A DNA stretch of 64,000 nucleotides from REEB52 sp964626905 (GCA_964626905.1 CAZVHA010000001.1:248001-312000), one strand, 5' to 3'; shown: positions 1 to 8,975, counted from the first letter of the stretch. Translations and numbers: made by a program. The notes: a model not told the origin generated them from the sequence alone.

Positions 1-546
1 TTTTAAAGTCGTGTGAAAGATCATCGCCAAGATCGCCACAATGAGCCCCATCACCGTTGTCCCGACGGCAATTCCCAGCCCATCAAAAAGGGCGTTGATG
101 CTCTCAATCGATCGATTGACGTCGTAAAAGGCGTAAAACATCCCAATCACCGTTCCCAAAAGCCCCAGCATCGGAGCAATGATCGCGATATCGTTGAGAA
201 GAGAGAGCCGCTGCCAAAGAATGCTCGACACTCTTTTCCCTTCAGATTTCATCGCATCGATCATCACTTGAGGCCCCAATCCCCGCGTCGTCAGCCCCGT
301 CCGCACCAAAGAGGCGAGGATATTTTCCTTCGCAAGGCAAAGATTTTTTGCCCTCTCGTACTGCTCCTCTTCCAAAAGGCGCTTGAGCTCACTGCGAAAC
401 CCCTGCGGCATAATATCCTTGGTTCGGAAAGTGATCAGGGTGTAGAGCCAAAGCCCCAATGCCGCGACCGATAGCCCTCCGAGGAGGCTGTAAATGAAGG
501 GGGCAGCGCTAAATACTGTTTTGATATCGAGATGGGATGCGTCCAT
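1..546 (-). CDS. exbB: ExbB/TolQ/MotA-type proton channel subunit (3' end outside window)
   Basis: Read by translating the minus strand, 182 codons before the window edge. ExbB forms an inner-membrane proton channel that, with ExbD, energises TonB- or Tol-type envelope machinery. The N-terminal membrane segment lies at about residues 12-37; a long cytoplasmic stretch with charged helices follows; a second hydrophobic block holds the family-typical motif APMLGLLGTVIGMF, then GLGIAVGTTVMGLIVAI. The ATG is preceded by AGGAG six to eight bases upstream. ExbD should lie just beyond the left edge. MotA and TolQ share the fold, but the APxLGLLGTVxGM motif and size favour ExbB/TolQ. Confidence 0.85.
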   Translation of the reverse strand, partial: MDASHLDIKTVFSAAPFIYSLLGGLSVAALGLWLYTLITFRTKDIMPQGFRSELKRLLEEEQYERAKNLCLAKENILASLVRTGLTTRGLGPQVMIDAMKSEGKRVSSILWQRLSLLNDIAIIAPMLGLLGTVIGMFYAFYDVNRSIESINALFDGLGIAVGTTVMGLIVAILAMIFHTTLK

Positions 547-599
547 TGATTAAAACTCCTGGATGAATAAATCGTTCAATTTGAATATAATGGTCTGGC

Positions 600-1241
600 G
601 TGAAAACGGCAAAAGATTTAAATCTCCCCTTCACTTGGGACGAAAGAAGACCTGTGATGCTCGAGCGCTTTTTCTATGTGCCGAGTCTCTATGAGCACGT
701 CCCTTGCGCCAACACTTTTTTTGAAAAAGAACAGCCCATTTTTATCGAATATTGCAGCGGCAACGGCCAGTGGATCGAGGAGAGGGCCAAATGTTTCCCC
801 CAAATCAATTGGCTCGCGGTTGAAAAAAGATTTGATCGGGCAAGAAAAATTTGGCTCAAAAGTTTTAAATCGGCGCTGTCTAATCTTTTTGTCGCCTGTG
901 CGGAGGGGCTCACCTTCACCCGCTACTACGCCCCAAAAGCCGCTCAAATTTTTATCAATTTCCCCGACCCTTGGCCCAAGCGAAGACACGCTCCCAACCG
1001 ACTCATTTGCCCCCCATTTTTGGAAGCCCTTGCAACTATCGTAGTTCCTGGCGGGAAAACCATTTGCACAACCGACGATCCCCAGTACACCTCTCAAATG
1101 GTCAAAGAATTTGAAAGGAGCCCCCTTTGGAAGGTGTGTCAAAATACAACTGCGCCCTCTGATTATGGAAGGTCATTTTTTTATGATCTTTGGCTCGAAA
1201 AAGGGAAAACAATCCACTATTTGGAGTTTGAGAGGTGTTAA
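600..1241 (+). CDS. trmB: tRNA (guanine-N7-)-methyltransferase
   Basis: Makes m7G46 in the tRNA variable loop with S-adenosylmethionine. 213 residues, normal family length. The SAM-binding start is EYCSGNGQWIEE (about 51-62), and the family signature INFPDPWPKRRHAPNR is present near 119-134, followed by GGKTICTTDD. The reading frame opens with GTG; no Shine-Dalgarno is visible, but TATAAT lies 9-14 bases upstream, so the message may be nearly leaderless. An internal ATG 58 bases further on would remove conserved residues. Its stop overlaps the next gene by 7 bases, pointing to co-transcription. Confidence 0.9.
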   Translation: MKTAKDLNLPFTWDERRPVMLERFFYVPSLYEHVPCANTFFEKEQPIFIEYCSGNGQWIEERAKCFPQINWLAVEKRFDRARKIWLKSFKSALSNLFVACAEGLTFTRYYAPKAAQIFINFPDPWPKRRHAPNRLICPPFLEALATIVVPGGKTICTTDDPQYTSQMVKEFERSPLWKVCQNTTAPSDYGRSFFYDLWLEKGKTIHYLEFERC

Positions 1242-2041
1242 AACTGGCTGCAAGACCCCAGGATGATCTCCATTGGGTGGTTCAGGGAGATGTCCAGTGC
1301 TTCGAATTTGATCTCGGTTTGAATGATCCCTATTTCCCTATCGAAGATGAATTTTATTTCAACGCCTGCGCCAATGCTTTGACCCATTTTACGAAAGAAA
1401 TATGGCCCCAATTTCCCAAAGCCAAGGCGATCCTTTATCGCGGGAGCGCCGATTTTAGTGCCCATTTTCTCTGGTCTGAAGGGCAAAGTGCCCATTTTGA
1501 GGCCTGGAAGAGCGAAATGGGAAAGTGTGATGAGATGCATCTAAAACGGCTTTTTTGCGCTGCGGTCTTTGTCAACTATTTCCAAATGCTCGCCTCGAAA
1601 TTGCCCGATGAACTTTTGATTGAACTTGTTTTAGATACAAAAAATTGCGGCACTCTGGCCGAAACTTTGCACCTACTTTCCCCAGATCGGTTTGACCATT
1701 TTTCCTTAAATACACCCGTGCACTTTGAGTCGAATATAGGGGTCTGTTTCCCCATAGATGGCCAGATAAGCCAAAAAAATTTGGGGGCCATTGACGAGCA
1801 ATTGAGAGCCCTTCCCTCTTTTCGAGCTGTCTATGAGACCCATTTGAGCGAACAGTGGGATGGACTCGATGCAATTTACGTGATCGAAGAGACTCTCACC
1901 GAGCGGGGAAAACGGATCTTAAAGGGCTTCCAAGCGGCGGGGGGAGAGGTGAGATTTTTCGGGGCAGAGGGATTTGAACCCCCGACCTACTGGTCCCAAA
2001 CCAGTCGCGCTAGCCAAACTGCGCTATGCCCCGAAGAATGA
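1235..2041 (+). CDS. Conserved hypothetical protein, 3' end antisense to tRNA-Pro
   Basis: Unrecognised soluble protein of up to 268 residues, starting at GTG inside the end of trmB and so probably translated with it. It is acidic and mixed alpha/beta in look, without signal peptide or membrane segment. Its last 25 or so residues (from AEGFEPP onward) are simply the antisense translation of the tRNA-Pro gene, because no stop occurs before position 2039. The natural fold probably ends at about residue 242 (EVRFFG). No function can be named. Confidence 0.65.
   Translation: MLKLAARPQDDLHWVVQGDVQCFEFDLGLNDPYFPIEDEFYFNACANALTHFTKEIWPQFPKAKAILYRGSADFSAHFLWSEGQSAHFEAWKSEMGKCDEMHLKRLFCAAVFVNYFQMLASKLPDELLIELVLDTKNCGTLAETLHLLSPDRFDHFSLNTPVHFESNIGVCFPIDGQISQKNLGAIDEQLRALPSFRAVYETHLSEQWDGLDAIYVIEETLTERGKRILKGFQAAGGEVRFFGAEGFEPPTYWSQTSRASQTALCPEE
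1959..2033 (-). tRNA. tRNA-Pro (anticodon TGG)
   Basis: Minus strand folds into a cloverleaf: 7-bp acceptor CGGGGCA/TGCCCCG with discriminator A, D-arm AGCGCAG...GCTA, anticodon stem with loop TTTGGGA (anticodon TGG), and T-arm GGGGGTTCAAATCCC. CCA is not encoded. It lies convergent with, and inside, the 3' end of the preceding plus-strand reading frame. Confidence 0.95.
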
Positions 2042-2134
2042 TATTCGAGACCTAAACTCTAACAAATTCGATTCTTACTTGTCATCTGAAAACTTTTTTG
2101 CCATTCTGAGAAGAAAAGAGGGAAAAGATTTTCT

Positions 2135-3685
2135 ATGTTTGAAAGGCTCCGATCATACTCAAAGCTCATTTCCCTGGCAGCAAAGGCGCCCGATATGGGG
2201 CAGACGCTCACCCCTGAGCGCCTCAGGTCCATGGCCGTTGCTGGGGTTGGCTTCCAGCTCCTTTTCGGGACCGAGCGGGTCGATTCTGAGATTTTAAACG
2301 CCCTTTTTTCCCTGGCGAAAGAGGCCCGTGCAATGGAAAAAATGGGGGCGATGCAAAGAGGGGAGGTGATCAATCGAATCGAGGGGTTTGAAAGCGAAAA
2401 TAGAGCCGTTTTGCACACCGCGATGCGCGATCAATTTGGCTCTCCTCAATCAGCACCGAAGGCGAAAGAGGCGGCCCAATTGGCTAAAGGTGAGCTAGAA
2501 AAGTTAAATCTTTTTCTCAAAAAATGGGGAGAAAAATTTACCGATCTCATTCAGATTGGCATCGGCGGATCAGACCTTGGGCCGAGAGCCCTTGCAATCG
2601 CCTTAAAGCCCTTTTATCGAAAGGGGGTGCGCCTCCATTTCATCTCGAATGTCGATCCCGATGATGCCAATGCCGTTTTGGAAAGGGTCGATCTGAAAAA
2701 GAGCCTCGTCGTCGTCGTCTCCAAATCGGGATCGACTCTCGAGACGGCGACGAATGAAGCCTTTGTCCGGAGCCGGATGGAAAAAGCGGGACTTGATCCA
2801 AAAGAGCATTTTGTCGCCGTCACAGGAGAAAAGAGCCCAATGGACGACCCGCAAAAATATCTCGCCTCTTTTTACATATGGGATTTTGTCGGTGGGCGCT
2901 ACTCGGCAACCTCAATGGTCGGAGGCATTTCGTTGGGCTTTGCCCTTGGATTTCAAGGTTTTTTAGACATTCTCAAAGGGGCCCATGAAATGGATCATCA
3001 CGCCTTGAGTGCGAAGCCGGAGGAAAATCTGCCCCTTCTTTCAGCCCTTTTGGGGATTTGGAACCGCAACTTTTTAAAACTGCCAACGCTAGCGATCATT
3101 CCCTATTCTCAGGCCCTTTTGCGCTTCCCCGCACATCTACAACAACTCGATATGGAATCGAACGGCAAACGGATCGATCAGACGGGAAGAGCAACCCCCT
3201 TTTCAACAGGCCCAATCATCTGGGGAGAGCCGGGAACCAATGGACAGCACTCTTTTTATCAATTGATTCATCAAGGGACCGATCCGATTCCGCTCGAATT
3301 CATCGGTTTTGAAAAGAGTCAAATGGGTCACGATTTAAAAATCGAAAAAACCACTTCCCAACAAAAACTGCTCTCCAATCTCTTTGCTCAGTCAATCGCC
3401 CTCGCAGTGGGTCAAAAAAGCGATAATCCCAATCAGTTTTTCCCAGGGAATAGGCCCAATCGGATCCTTTTGGGCAAACAGCTCACACCAAAGAGTTTGG
3501 GCGCCCTCCTCGCTTACTATGAACATAAAGTAGCGTTTCAGGGATTTATCTGGGGCATCAACTCTTTCGATCAAGAAGGAGTTCAGCTCGGCAAAAAATT
3601 GGCGCTTCGACTGATTCGCCTCTTTGCGAAAGAGAAAGAAAATTTCCCCTTAGGCGAGGCTTATTTGAGTTTCTTGGGAGAGTGA
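2135..3685 (+). CDS. pgi: Glucose-6-phosphate isomerase
   Basis: Cytosolic interconversion of glucose-6-phosphate and fructose-6-phosphate in glycolysis. 516 residues, typical for the bacterial enzyme. Visible are GIGGSDLGPRA (sugar-phosphate loop, about 142-152), VVVVSKSGSTLET (about 192-204), the second signature NSFDQEGVQLGK near the C-terminus with the catalytic Lys, and QLDMESNGK about mid-way through the second domain. ATG start; the upstream region up to the tRNA holds no other gene. Stands alone between two minus-strand units. Confidence 0.95.
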   Translation: MFERLRSYSKLISLAAKAPDMGQTLTPERLRSMAVAGVGFQLLFGTERVDSEILNALFSLAKEARAMEKMGAMQRGEVINRIEGFESENRAVLHTAMRDQFGSPQSAPKAKEAAQLAKGELEKLNLFLKKWGEKFTDLIQIGIGGSDLGPRALAIALKPFYRKGVRLHFISNVDPDDANAVLERVDLKKSLVVVVSKSGSTLETATNEAFVRSRMEKAGLDPKEHFVAVTGEKSPMDDPQKYLASFYIWDFVGGRYSATSMVGGISLGFALGFQGFLDILKGAHEMDHHALSAKPEENLPLLSALLGIWNRNFLKLPTLAIIPYSQALLRFPAHLQQLDMESNGKRIDQTGRATPFSTGPIIWGEPGTNGQHSFYQLIHQGTDPIPLEFIGFEKSQMGHDLKIEKTTSQQKLLSNLFAQSIALAVGQKSDNPNQFFPGNRPNRILLGKQLTPKSLGALLAYYEHKVAFQGFIWGINSFDQEGVQLGKKLALRLIRLFAKEKENFPLGEAYLSFLGE

Positions 3686-3753
3686 GCGGGCAATTTCCTC
3701 CTTAATCTGAGTTTTGGGTTTCTCCGGCAGGAAATTCAATGCTTTTCTGGGCT

Positions 3754-3827
3754 AAAAGCGATGACTCCAAAATAAAAGACCCGTTTTTTTCCCAAAAAAA
3801 TCGGCGAGCTTACCCACCGCGATCATC
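3754..3827 (-). pseudogene. 74-bp fragment of the MFS transporter gene (broken copy of 6275-6347)
   Basis: This stretch is almost identical to positions 6275-6347 inside the MFS exporter gene, with a handful of substitutions and one extra base in a homopolymer run. On the minus strand it still reads MIAVGKLADFFGKK, against MIAVGKLADLWGRK in the intact gene, but has no start or remaining domains. It covers the last six codons and stop of the F-box gene in a different frame. It is best explained as the scar of a duplication or recombination event. Confidence 0.8.
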
Positions 3828-4940
3828 AGGAAGGGCCACCGCCGCACCGATAAGGTGGTAGACGATGCGGCCACAGTACGAGACGCCGGCGTGCAGGCCA
3901 CAGGAGAGGCCGTCACCACCACAAATCGAACCATGAACAACTCTTCGCCCAGCAACAGTGAGAACAGTGAGAGTAGAAGTGCGTGCAAAAGTCCGTAGAG
4001 TTCCGTTGCTCTCAGCACATCTTAGAAAATCAAAAAGAATCCTGTGTCCTAACTGAGGGATTACAACTCCCGCTTCCGTTGCAGCCGCTCGCTGTTGAGC
4101 AAAGGTTAGATTTCTTCCAATCACATCTTTTCTCATGCAAATCCGCCCCTGTGGGATCCTTTTGTTGCCATGCTGGTTAAAAACCTCTTTCTCAGAATAC
4201 TCATAATAAGCCGAGGGCTCTTGATATTTTGGGTGTGTATTAAATAGTATACCAAGATTGTTAATCGTATTGGGGACCTTTAACACCCTTTTTCCAGATT
4301 TTGATCCAAGCCCGATCATTCTTGCAAAGCTTTCTACAAGACCGACCTCTTTCTGTATTAGCCTGGGAGCTTCTTCATCATTTGGGTCGTCTAGTTTATC
4401 TAACTCGAAAGGAAAATCTCCATCCACAGAAATCTTAAAATAGGAGGGAGAATCCAGCCAAACGTACTCCTGGCCCTTTGTTTTGGTTGGATCGCAAGGA
4501 TCTGGTTCATTGCCTTTCTCAAGAGATATTGCTTCAAGAGTCGGAGATACTAGCTCAATTTCTGCTCCCAAAATGCGTCGGTAACTTCTTGCATCGTAGA
4601 CTTTAGTAGAGGCTAATCGAATGCCTTTTTTATAAGAGTCGCACCCTTGCGGCAAAAATTTCATTGGATCCATGGAATCTGGGATATTCAATCGATTCTG
4701 GCACTGTTTCTTCCATTGCCACTGATCTTTTGTATCGATAAATTGATCCCAAGAACGGCATACGAGTTCTGCTTGTATTAGATCTTTGGGGGCCAAAAAA
4801 TCCAAAACATGATCAAAGGCCCCGTTAGGCAGGACTGAGTAGGGATCTCTTCCCTCTTCGCCAGTAAAAGGGTCCAAAGGTTCGCAGGATACAGCCCTGT
4901 AGAAGAACTGGGATATTGCCTCAGATGCGCTGGTTGACAT
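3810..4940 (-). CDS. F-box protein
   Basis: 376 residues. An F-box of eukaryotic type lies at about 37-80 (VLPNGAFDHVLDFLAPKDLI, then AELVCRSWDQFI, ending with a Trp-containing helix). In eukaryotes F-boxes dock onto SKP1 of SCF ubiquitin ligases, and such proteins in amoeba-associated bacteria are thought to be secreted effectors; that role here is inference. The rest is unrecognised. The C-terminal 60 residues are Gly/Ser/Cys/Val-rich and unlike the rest; the last six codons come from a displaced MFS gene fragment in another frame, so the original C-terminus was probably lost. ATG at 4940 has GGGGA upstream. Confidence 0.75.
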   Translation of the reverse strand: MSTSASEAISQFFYRAVSCEPLDPFTGEEGRDPYSVLPNGAFDHVLDFLAPKDLIQAELVCRSWDQFIDTKDQWQWKKQCQNRLNIPDSMDPMKFLPQGCDSYKKGIRLASTKVYDARSYRRILGAEIELVSPTLEAISLEKGNEPDPCDPTKTKGQEYVWLDSPSYFKISVDGDFPFELDKLDDPNDEEAPRLIQKEVGLVESFARMIGLGSKSGKRVLKVPNTINNLGILFNTHPKYQEPSAYYEYSEKEVFNQHGNKRIPQGRICMRKDVIGRNLTFAQQRAAATEAGVVIPQLGHRILFDFLRCAESNGTLRTFARTSTLTVLTVAGRRVVHGSICGGDGLSCGLHAGVSYCGRIVYHLIGAAVALPDDRGG

Positions 4941-5191
4941 AACCAATCCCCTGTTTTTCTTCTGGTGTTAGGGGTCTTCTTTGAGCGCATTCACACATAT
5001 GCTACCTTGATGGCCTAGGCAGGCGTGCCATTGTATCATACAAAATTTAAAAGTCTATCTTTTTGTTCGCTAAGACCTATAACTTATAGAGAGCAAGCTC
5101 TTTACAAGAGAAGGGCTTGAGGTCACTTTGGACGGGAGCAGTATAGCTTTCTTTGATACTCAGGAATGCTCGGACGCCAGGGTGGCGATCC

Positions 5192-6526
5192 CTAAGATGC
5201 GGGCAATTTTCTTCTTATGCATATGGCAGCGATGATGACTATTATCATAAACGCCATATTGAATGCGATGACGGAGCGAAATCCAGAGACGAAATCGGGC
5301 TCAAAGATGTGGAAAATCACAGTGCTCAGAGCGAGGAAAATAGCACCCACCATATTCCAAATCGTAGCAATGGTGCCAATGGCCTCTCCGATTTTATGCA
5401 GAGCAACCTTTTCATTGACGGCGGTAATCATCGCTGTATTGCTCAGTCCCCAATTCACGCCGAGAAGGGCAAAGGGGAGGAGGAGATAGAGAAGATAAAC
5501 GTTTACGCCTACAAAAAGGTGCAAGAAAGCTGCGAGAAGCGCTGAGACGGAAGAGTAAAAGAGGAGATTGGCGAGCCCAGCCCATTTGAGGAGCGGTTTG
5601 AAAGAGAAGGAAATGACGACTTGCGCCGCAGGAATGATCGCGATCAAAAGGCCGATGGAATAGGGAGTGAGATCGAGAACGTTTTTCAAAAAGAGGGGAT
5701 CGAAAAACATGAACACATAAGAGACGATTCCAGCTAGAGCGCAGCTGATGAGGGAGAGGGCGATGAGAGGCATTTTGAAAATGGAGAAGTCAAGAAGAGG
5801 GGAGGTAGATTTGAGATCGAAGATGAGGAGAAGAGCGAGAGCGATAACTCCGATTCCAAGACACCACCAGTTAACGCCGATGATTCCGTACATGAGAAAG
5901 CCGAGGCCCAAGATCAGGAAAATGAGCCCTTTCCAGTCCATAGACAATTTTTTATTGATAATGGAGGGGACTTTTAAGCTGGCCCAGCAGCAGAAAAGGC
6001 CGATGATGATCAGAGGGATATTGATCCAAAAGACCCATCTCCAGTCGAGAAGGCCGATGAGGACCCCACCAAAAAAGGGGCCAACCATGAGGCCTGCACC
6101 TGTAATACCCCCATAGATGCCGATGGCACGGGCTCTTTCTTGAGAGTGGAACGTTTCCGAGATGAGCGCTGTAGAGGAGATAAAGACAATTGAGGCGCCG
6201 AGCCCTTGCAAACCGCGGAAGAAAATAAGCACATCGATTTCATGACTAAATCCCGCACAGAGGGCGGCAACGCCAAAAGCGATGACTCCGAAATAAAAGA
6301 CCCGTTTTCTTCCCCAAAGATCGGCGAGCTTACCCACCGCGATCATCGTCATGCTCAAGATGATGGGGAAGATGTTTGCGACCCACTGCAATTGGAAAAT
6401 ATTGATCTTGAAGGCTTGTTGGATAAAGGGAAGCGCAGTATTCACGATGGTGAAATCGAGAAAAGCTGTAAATGAGAGGAGGCAAATGCCGAATAGAGCA
6501 AGACCTTTGTGGCGCACTATTTCCAT
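5192..6526 (-). CDS. MFS transporter, DHA2 (drug:H+ antiporter) type
   Basis: 444 residues with 12-14 hydrophobic segments, inner membrane. Motif D1-like LDFTIVNTALP (about 20-30), motif A GKLADLWGRKRVF (about 65-77), and motif C-like GITGAGLMVGPFFGGVLI in segment 5 mark an exporter of the EmrB/QacA group; the substrate cannot be told. ATG at 6526 (MEIVRHKGLALFG) gives the usual N-terminus, whereas upstream TTG/ATG codons would add an unlike leader. It faces the F-box gene head-to-tail in the same direction with about 250 bases between, and a 73-bp piece of it is repeated at the far end of that gene. Confidence 0.85.
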   Translation of the reverse strand: MEIVRHKGLALFGICLLSFTAFLDFTIVNTALPFIQQAFKINIFQLQWVANIFPIILSMTMIAVGKLADLWGRKRVFYFGVIAFGVAALCAGFSHEIDVLIFFRGLQGLGASIVFISSTALISETFHSQERARAIGIYGGITGAGLMVGPFFGGVLIGLLDWRWVFWINIPLIIIGLFCCWASLKVPSIINKKLSMDWKGLIFLILGLGFLMYGIIGVNWWCLGIGVIALALLLIFDLKSTSPLLDFSIFKMPLIALSLISCALAGIVSYVFMFFDPLFLKNVLDLTPYSIGLLIAIIPAAQVVISFSFKPLLKWAGLANLLFYSSVSALLAAFLHLFVGVNVYLLYLLLPFALLGVNWGLSNTAMITAVNEKVALHKIGEAIGTIATIWNMVGAIFLALSTVIFHIFEPDFVSGFRSVIAFNMAFMIIVIIAAICIRRKLPAS

Positions 6527-6772
6527 TACTATTCCCGATAAAATAGCCGGGAAATTAAAGCAACTGTTAATGGATGTTATAACCCATTTCGTCAGGACGC
6601 CTGGCAAAGTCGTCCCTTGCACAAGGAACTTGATGGACGAGATCGGAGATTTATCTTTACATAAATTTAACAGGGTGGCAAACTTTTTGCTTGACTCATT
6701 TCAGAGGTCATTTAAGGAGCACATACGGCAACACATTTTTCATTAGTAAATCCCACACAAAGCCAATTTCAT

Positions 6773-7435
6773 TTGGGAAATTTCCAATTACCGCCAAGTC
6801 AATTTGCTGCGCCGGCATTTTGCCCTCCGGTTCCTTCCTTTCAACATCTTGCGCCGCTTCCAACTTATGATGTGCATCATTTTACGAATTTGAATTTCAA
6901 TACTCAACCCGGGCAATTTTTTGGGGTTTCATCTGCAAATCAGCTTTTATCAGAAGTGCCTGCATTTTCCCTGTCACATCCACCAAAAGAAGCAACAACC
7001 CATCTATCGCCTGTGAAGTTTACGGCGGATGTCGTTGCTGAGTTGGTTCACCACAAATTGCCCGGTTTGAAAATGGGCCTGGAAGCTATGGATCACGGAA
7101 AAGCGGTATATGAAACTTCGAAAGACATTCAGCATGGTCTTAAAGAGGGAAAAAATCCTGCTGAGACTGTTGTTTGTGAAACAACAAAAGCTGCTGTAGA
7201 GACGCTGATAGATGCAGCAGGCAAAGATGCTCTTTTGGTGGGGATTCCTCTTTATCTAGCTGAAGCGGCAGCTTTCCCTCCTTTAGCAGCAACAATTCCT
7301 GTAGTTGGAGCGATGTTGCCAGATGCATATCAAGGGATTGAGCAGTTCGCAAAATTTAGCGGACAATCAGCTGAGGCAGATTGTCATTCACTTTTTAATT
7401 TTGCACGCAATTTATCAAATGGAGGTAAACAATGA
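6773..7435 (+). CDS. Hypothetical protein, Pro-rich N-terminus
   Basis: Unrecognised. About 220 residues: a Pro/Phe-rich, probably disordered N-terminus (1-70), then helical segments, with a hydrophobic stretch at about 160-190 (LLVGIPLYLAEAAAFPPLAA) that could be one or two membrane passes. The layout resembles secreted or inclusion-membrane proteins of chlamydiae, but this is inference. The start is uncertain: TTG at 6773 is the first usable codon after an in-frame stop at 6713, and no good ribosome site precedes it. The stop overlaps the next ATG by 4 bases, so the two are translationally coupled. Confidence 0.6.
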   Translation: MGNFQLPPSQFAAPAFCPPVPSFQHLAPLPTYDVHHFTNLNFNTQPGQFFGVSSANQLLSEVPAFSLSHPPKEATTHLSPVKFTADVVAELVHHKLPGLKMGLEAMDHGKAVYETSKDIQHGLKEGKNPAETVVCETTKAAVETLIDAAGKDALLVGIPLYLAEAAAFPPLAATIPVVGAMLPDAYQGIEQFAKFSGQSAEADCHSLFNFARNLSNGGKQ

Positions 7436-8550
7436 TCCAAGTAGACCCAGCTCATCGGATAAATCAAATCGTCGAGAAATTGTCGCCAAGTCTCACTGGA
7501 AATGAAAAACAAGCTCTTAAACGAGATTCATTGACAAGGTTTTTTCGCTCTCTTGTTGAAACATACGAAAGCAAAGTAGAAAGGTATTTAAAAAATTCCA
7601 GCTATGAGGTGAAGCTTAAACTAAAGGATAAAATCTCATCAGATCTAATCGATGCAGTTACTACAGAGAAAGTGATCCAGTATGCTTACGCCATATTGCT
7701 TGAGCAGAATAAAATGTCTTTTCTACCTGCTCTCATCCATTTGTTAAGAAAACAGGAGCCTCAGCTTTTAGCTTCATTGGGCCTCAGTTCCACTTTCAAG
7801 ATTGGGAATACAACTCATAAATTAGATCAGATTGCCATTCGAGTTTTTAAAAGTTATATGGCAAGACATAGACTTTTCCAGGAATTGGGCGCTGAAGAAA
7901 CGATTTCTTTATGTAAAGAAGTGAATAGAGAAACTTCTCCCTTTCCAGAAGATTTAGCTGGTGCTTTTGCTGTCCATCAGGCATTTGAAATGGCTTTCAG
8001 GCAACTCTCTACAGTAGAGCCTGTCCAGCCAGGTCCTCAGATTGTAGCGCGAATTATTAAAGGAAATCAGCGAGCTATCGATGCTTCATTGCAGTCAATT
8101 CTATCGTTCATATCAAACATCATAAACTCTGCCAAAATAGATCCAGAAATTCGCAAGCAATTTTACTGTCATTTGGACAATCCAAATGATCTCATCTCTT
8201 TTTCAAAAGCGATCAGCTATGAGTTTATAAGAGTTTCTTCTGAAGAAACTCATTTGGCTTTACAACAAGCCAACAAAACTATTTTGGAATCGGCAGAGAC
8301 AAATTCATGCAGTCAAGCTTTAAGATTTTTGGGAGTCCAAATTGTTACTTCTAGAGTCGATATTGAAAAAGCAAAAGAGAAATTAAATCAGGAGATGAAA
8401 TCTATTGATGATTGGCACAAAGAATGTCAGAAGACATTAGATGGCGCCACTCAGAGGCAGATTTCAGAAGCTCATTCTAAAATCGATGAGGGGCTAAAAA
8501 ATTTCAAACCAGTTTGGCAAGTGCAAGTTGGTTATACGGGACATTTTTAA
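7432..8550 (+). CDS. Hypothetical all-helical protein
   Basis: Unrecognised protein of 372 residues. Almost entirely predicted helix with many Lys, Glu, Gln and Ser; no signal peptide and no membrane segment. A coiled-coil-like region lies near residues 318-352 (IEKAKEKLNQEMKSIDDW and onward). Starts within the end of the upstream gene (ATGA overlap) behind the site GGAGG in the sequence ggaggtaaacaATG. Forms the middle of a three-gene unit with its neighbours; none has a recognisable enzyme motif, so a structural or effector complex is as likely as anything. Confidence 0.7.
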   Translation: MIQVDPAHRINQIVEKLSPSLTGNEKQALKRDSLTRFFRSLVETYESKVERYLKNSSYEVKLKLKDKISSDLIDAVTTEKVIQYAYAILLEQNKMSFLPALIHLLRKQEPQLLASLGLSSTFKIGNTTHKLDQIAIRVFKSYMARHRLFQELGAEETISLCKEVNRETSPFPEDLAGAFAVHQAFEMAFRQLSTVEPVQPGPQIVARIIKGNQRAIDASLQSILSFISNIINSAKIDPEIRKQFYCHLDNPNDLISFSKAISYEFIRVSSEETHLALQQANKTILESAETNSCSQALRFLGVQIVTSRVDIEKAKEKLNQEMKSIDDWHKECQKTLDGATQRQISEAHSKIDEGLKNFKPVWQVQVGYTGHF

Positions 8551-8564
8551 ATAGGGAGGCATAT

Positions 8565-8975
8565 ATGGCATTTTTTATTGCATTGGCAATACCTACTGTA
8601 GTAGGTATAATTCAAGCGGTTGAAGGCAACGCTCGACAGAATGATCAAGCAAAACGCGCGGCTGAGGCAGCTCGGGACAAAGCGGAACAGGATGCAAAGG
8701 CAGCAGCAGATCGGGCTAGGGCTCAAGCAGATGCTGAAAGACGCGCTGCAGAAGCGGTGATTCAGCATCAGCAAGGTCAATTGTCCTTAATAGAACAAAT
8801 TTTGAATGGGTGTAGAAACGGAACTATCGATGCTGTACCCCAATTATTACAACAATTGGATCCGAGTTATTTTGGCTCTTTAGGAAATCGCCCGATTGCA
8901 GAAGCCTTAAATGAGGAAACTTCTGTAAGAATCGATGATTTTTTAACTGCTGAAAGAAGTCGGCGAGGTCTTTGA
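8565..8975 (+). CDS. Hypothetical small protein with hydrophobic N-terminus and Ala-rich coiled coil
   Basis: 136 residues. Residues 2-21 are hydrophobic (FFIALAIPTVVGIIQAVEG) and could be a membrane anchor; residues 24-70 are Ala/Lys/Asp/Arg/Glu-rich with heptad character, so probably a coiled coil, and the tail is neutral. ATG at 8565 is preceded by AGGGAGG at good distance, clearly better than the upstream GTG that would overlap the previous gene. Third gene of the unit starting at 6773. No family recognised. Confidence 0.65.
   Translation: MAFFIALAIPTVVGIIQAVEGNARQNDQAKRAAEAARDKAEQDAKAAADRARAQADAERRAAEAVIQHQQGQLSLIEQILNGCRNGTIDAVPQLLQQLDPSYFGSLGNRPIAEALNEETSVRIDDFLTAERSRRGL

Noticed and set aside
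618..1142. Long minus-strand open frame opposite trmB
   Set aside because: Exact shadow of a well-recognised gene; no ribosome site and no family resemblance.
3752..4018. 88-codon minus-strand frame that ends in MFS-like sequence
   Set aside because: It is the second frame of the F-box gene's 3' end plus the MFS scar, not a gene in itself; treated as a pseudogene fragment and a finding.
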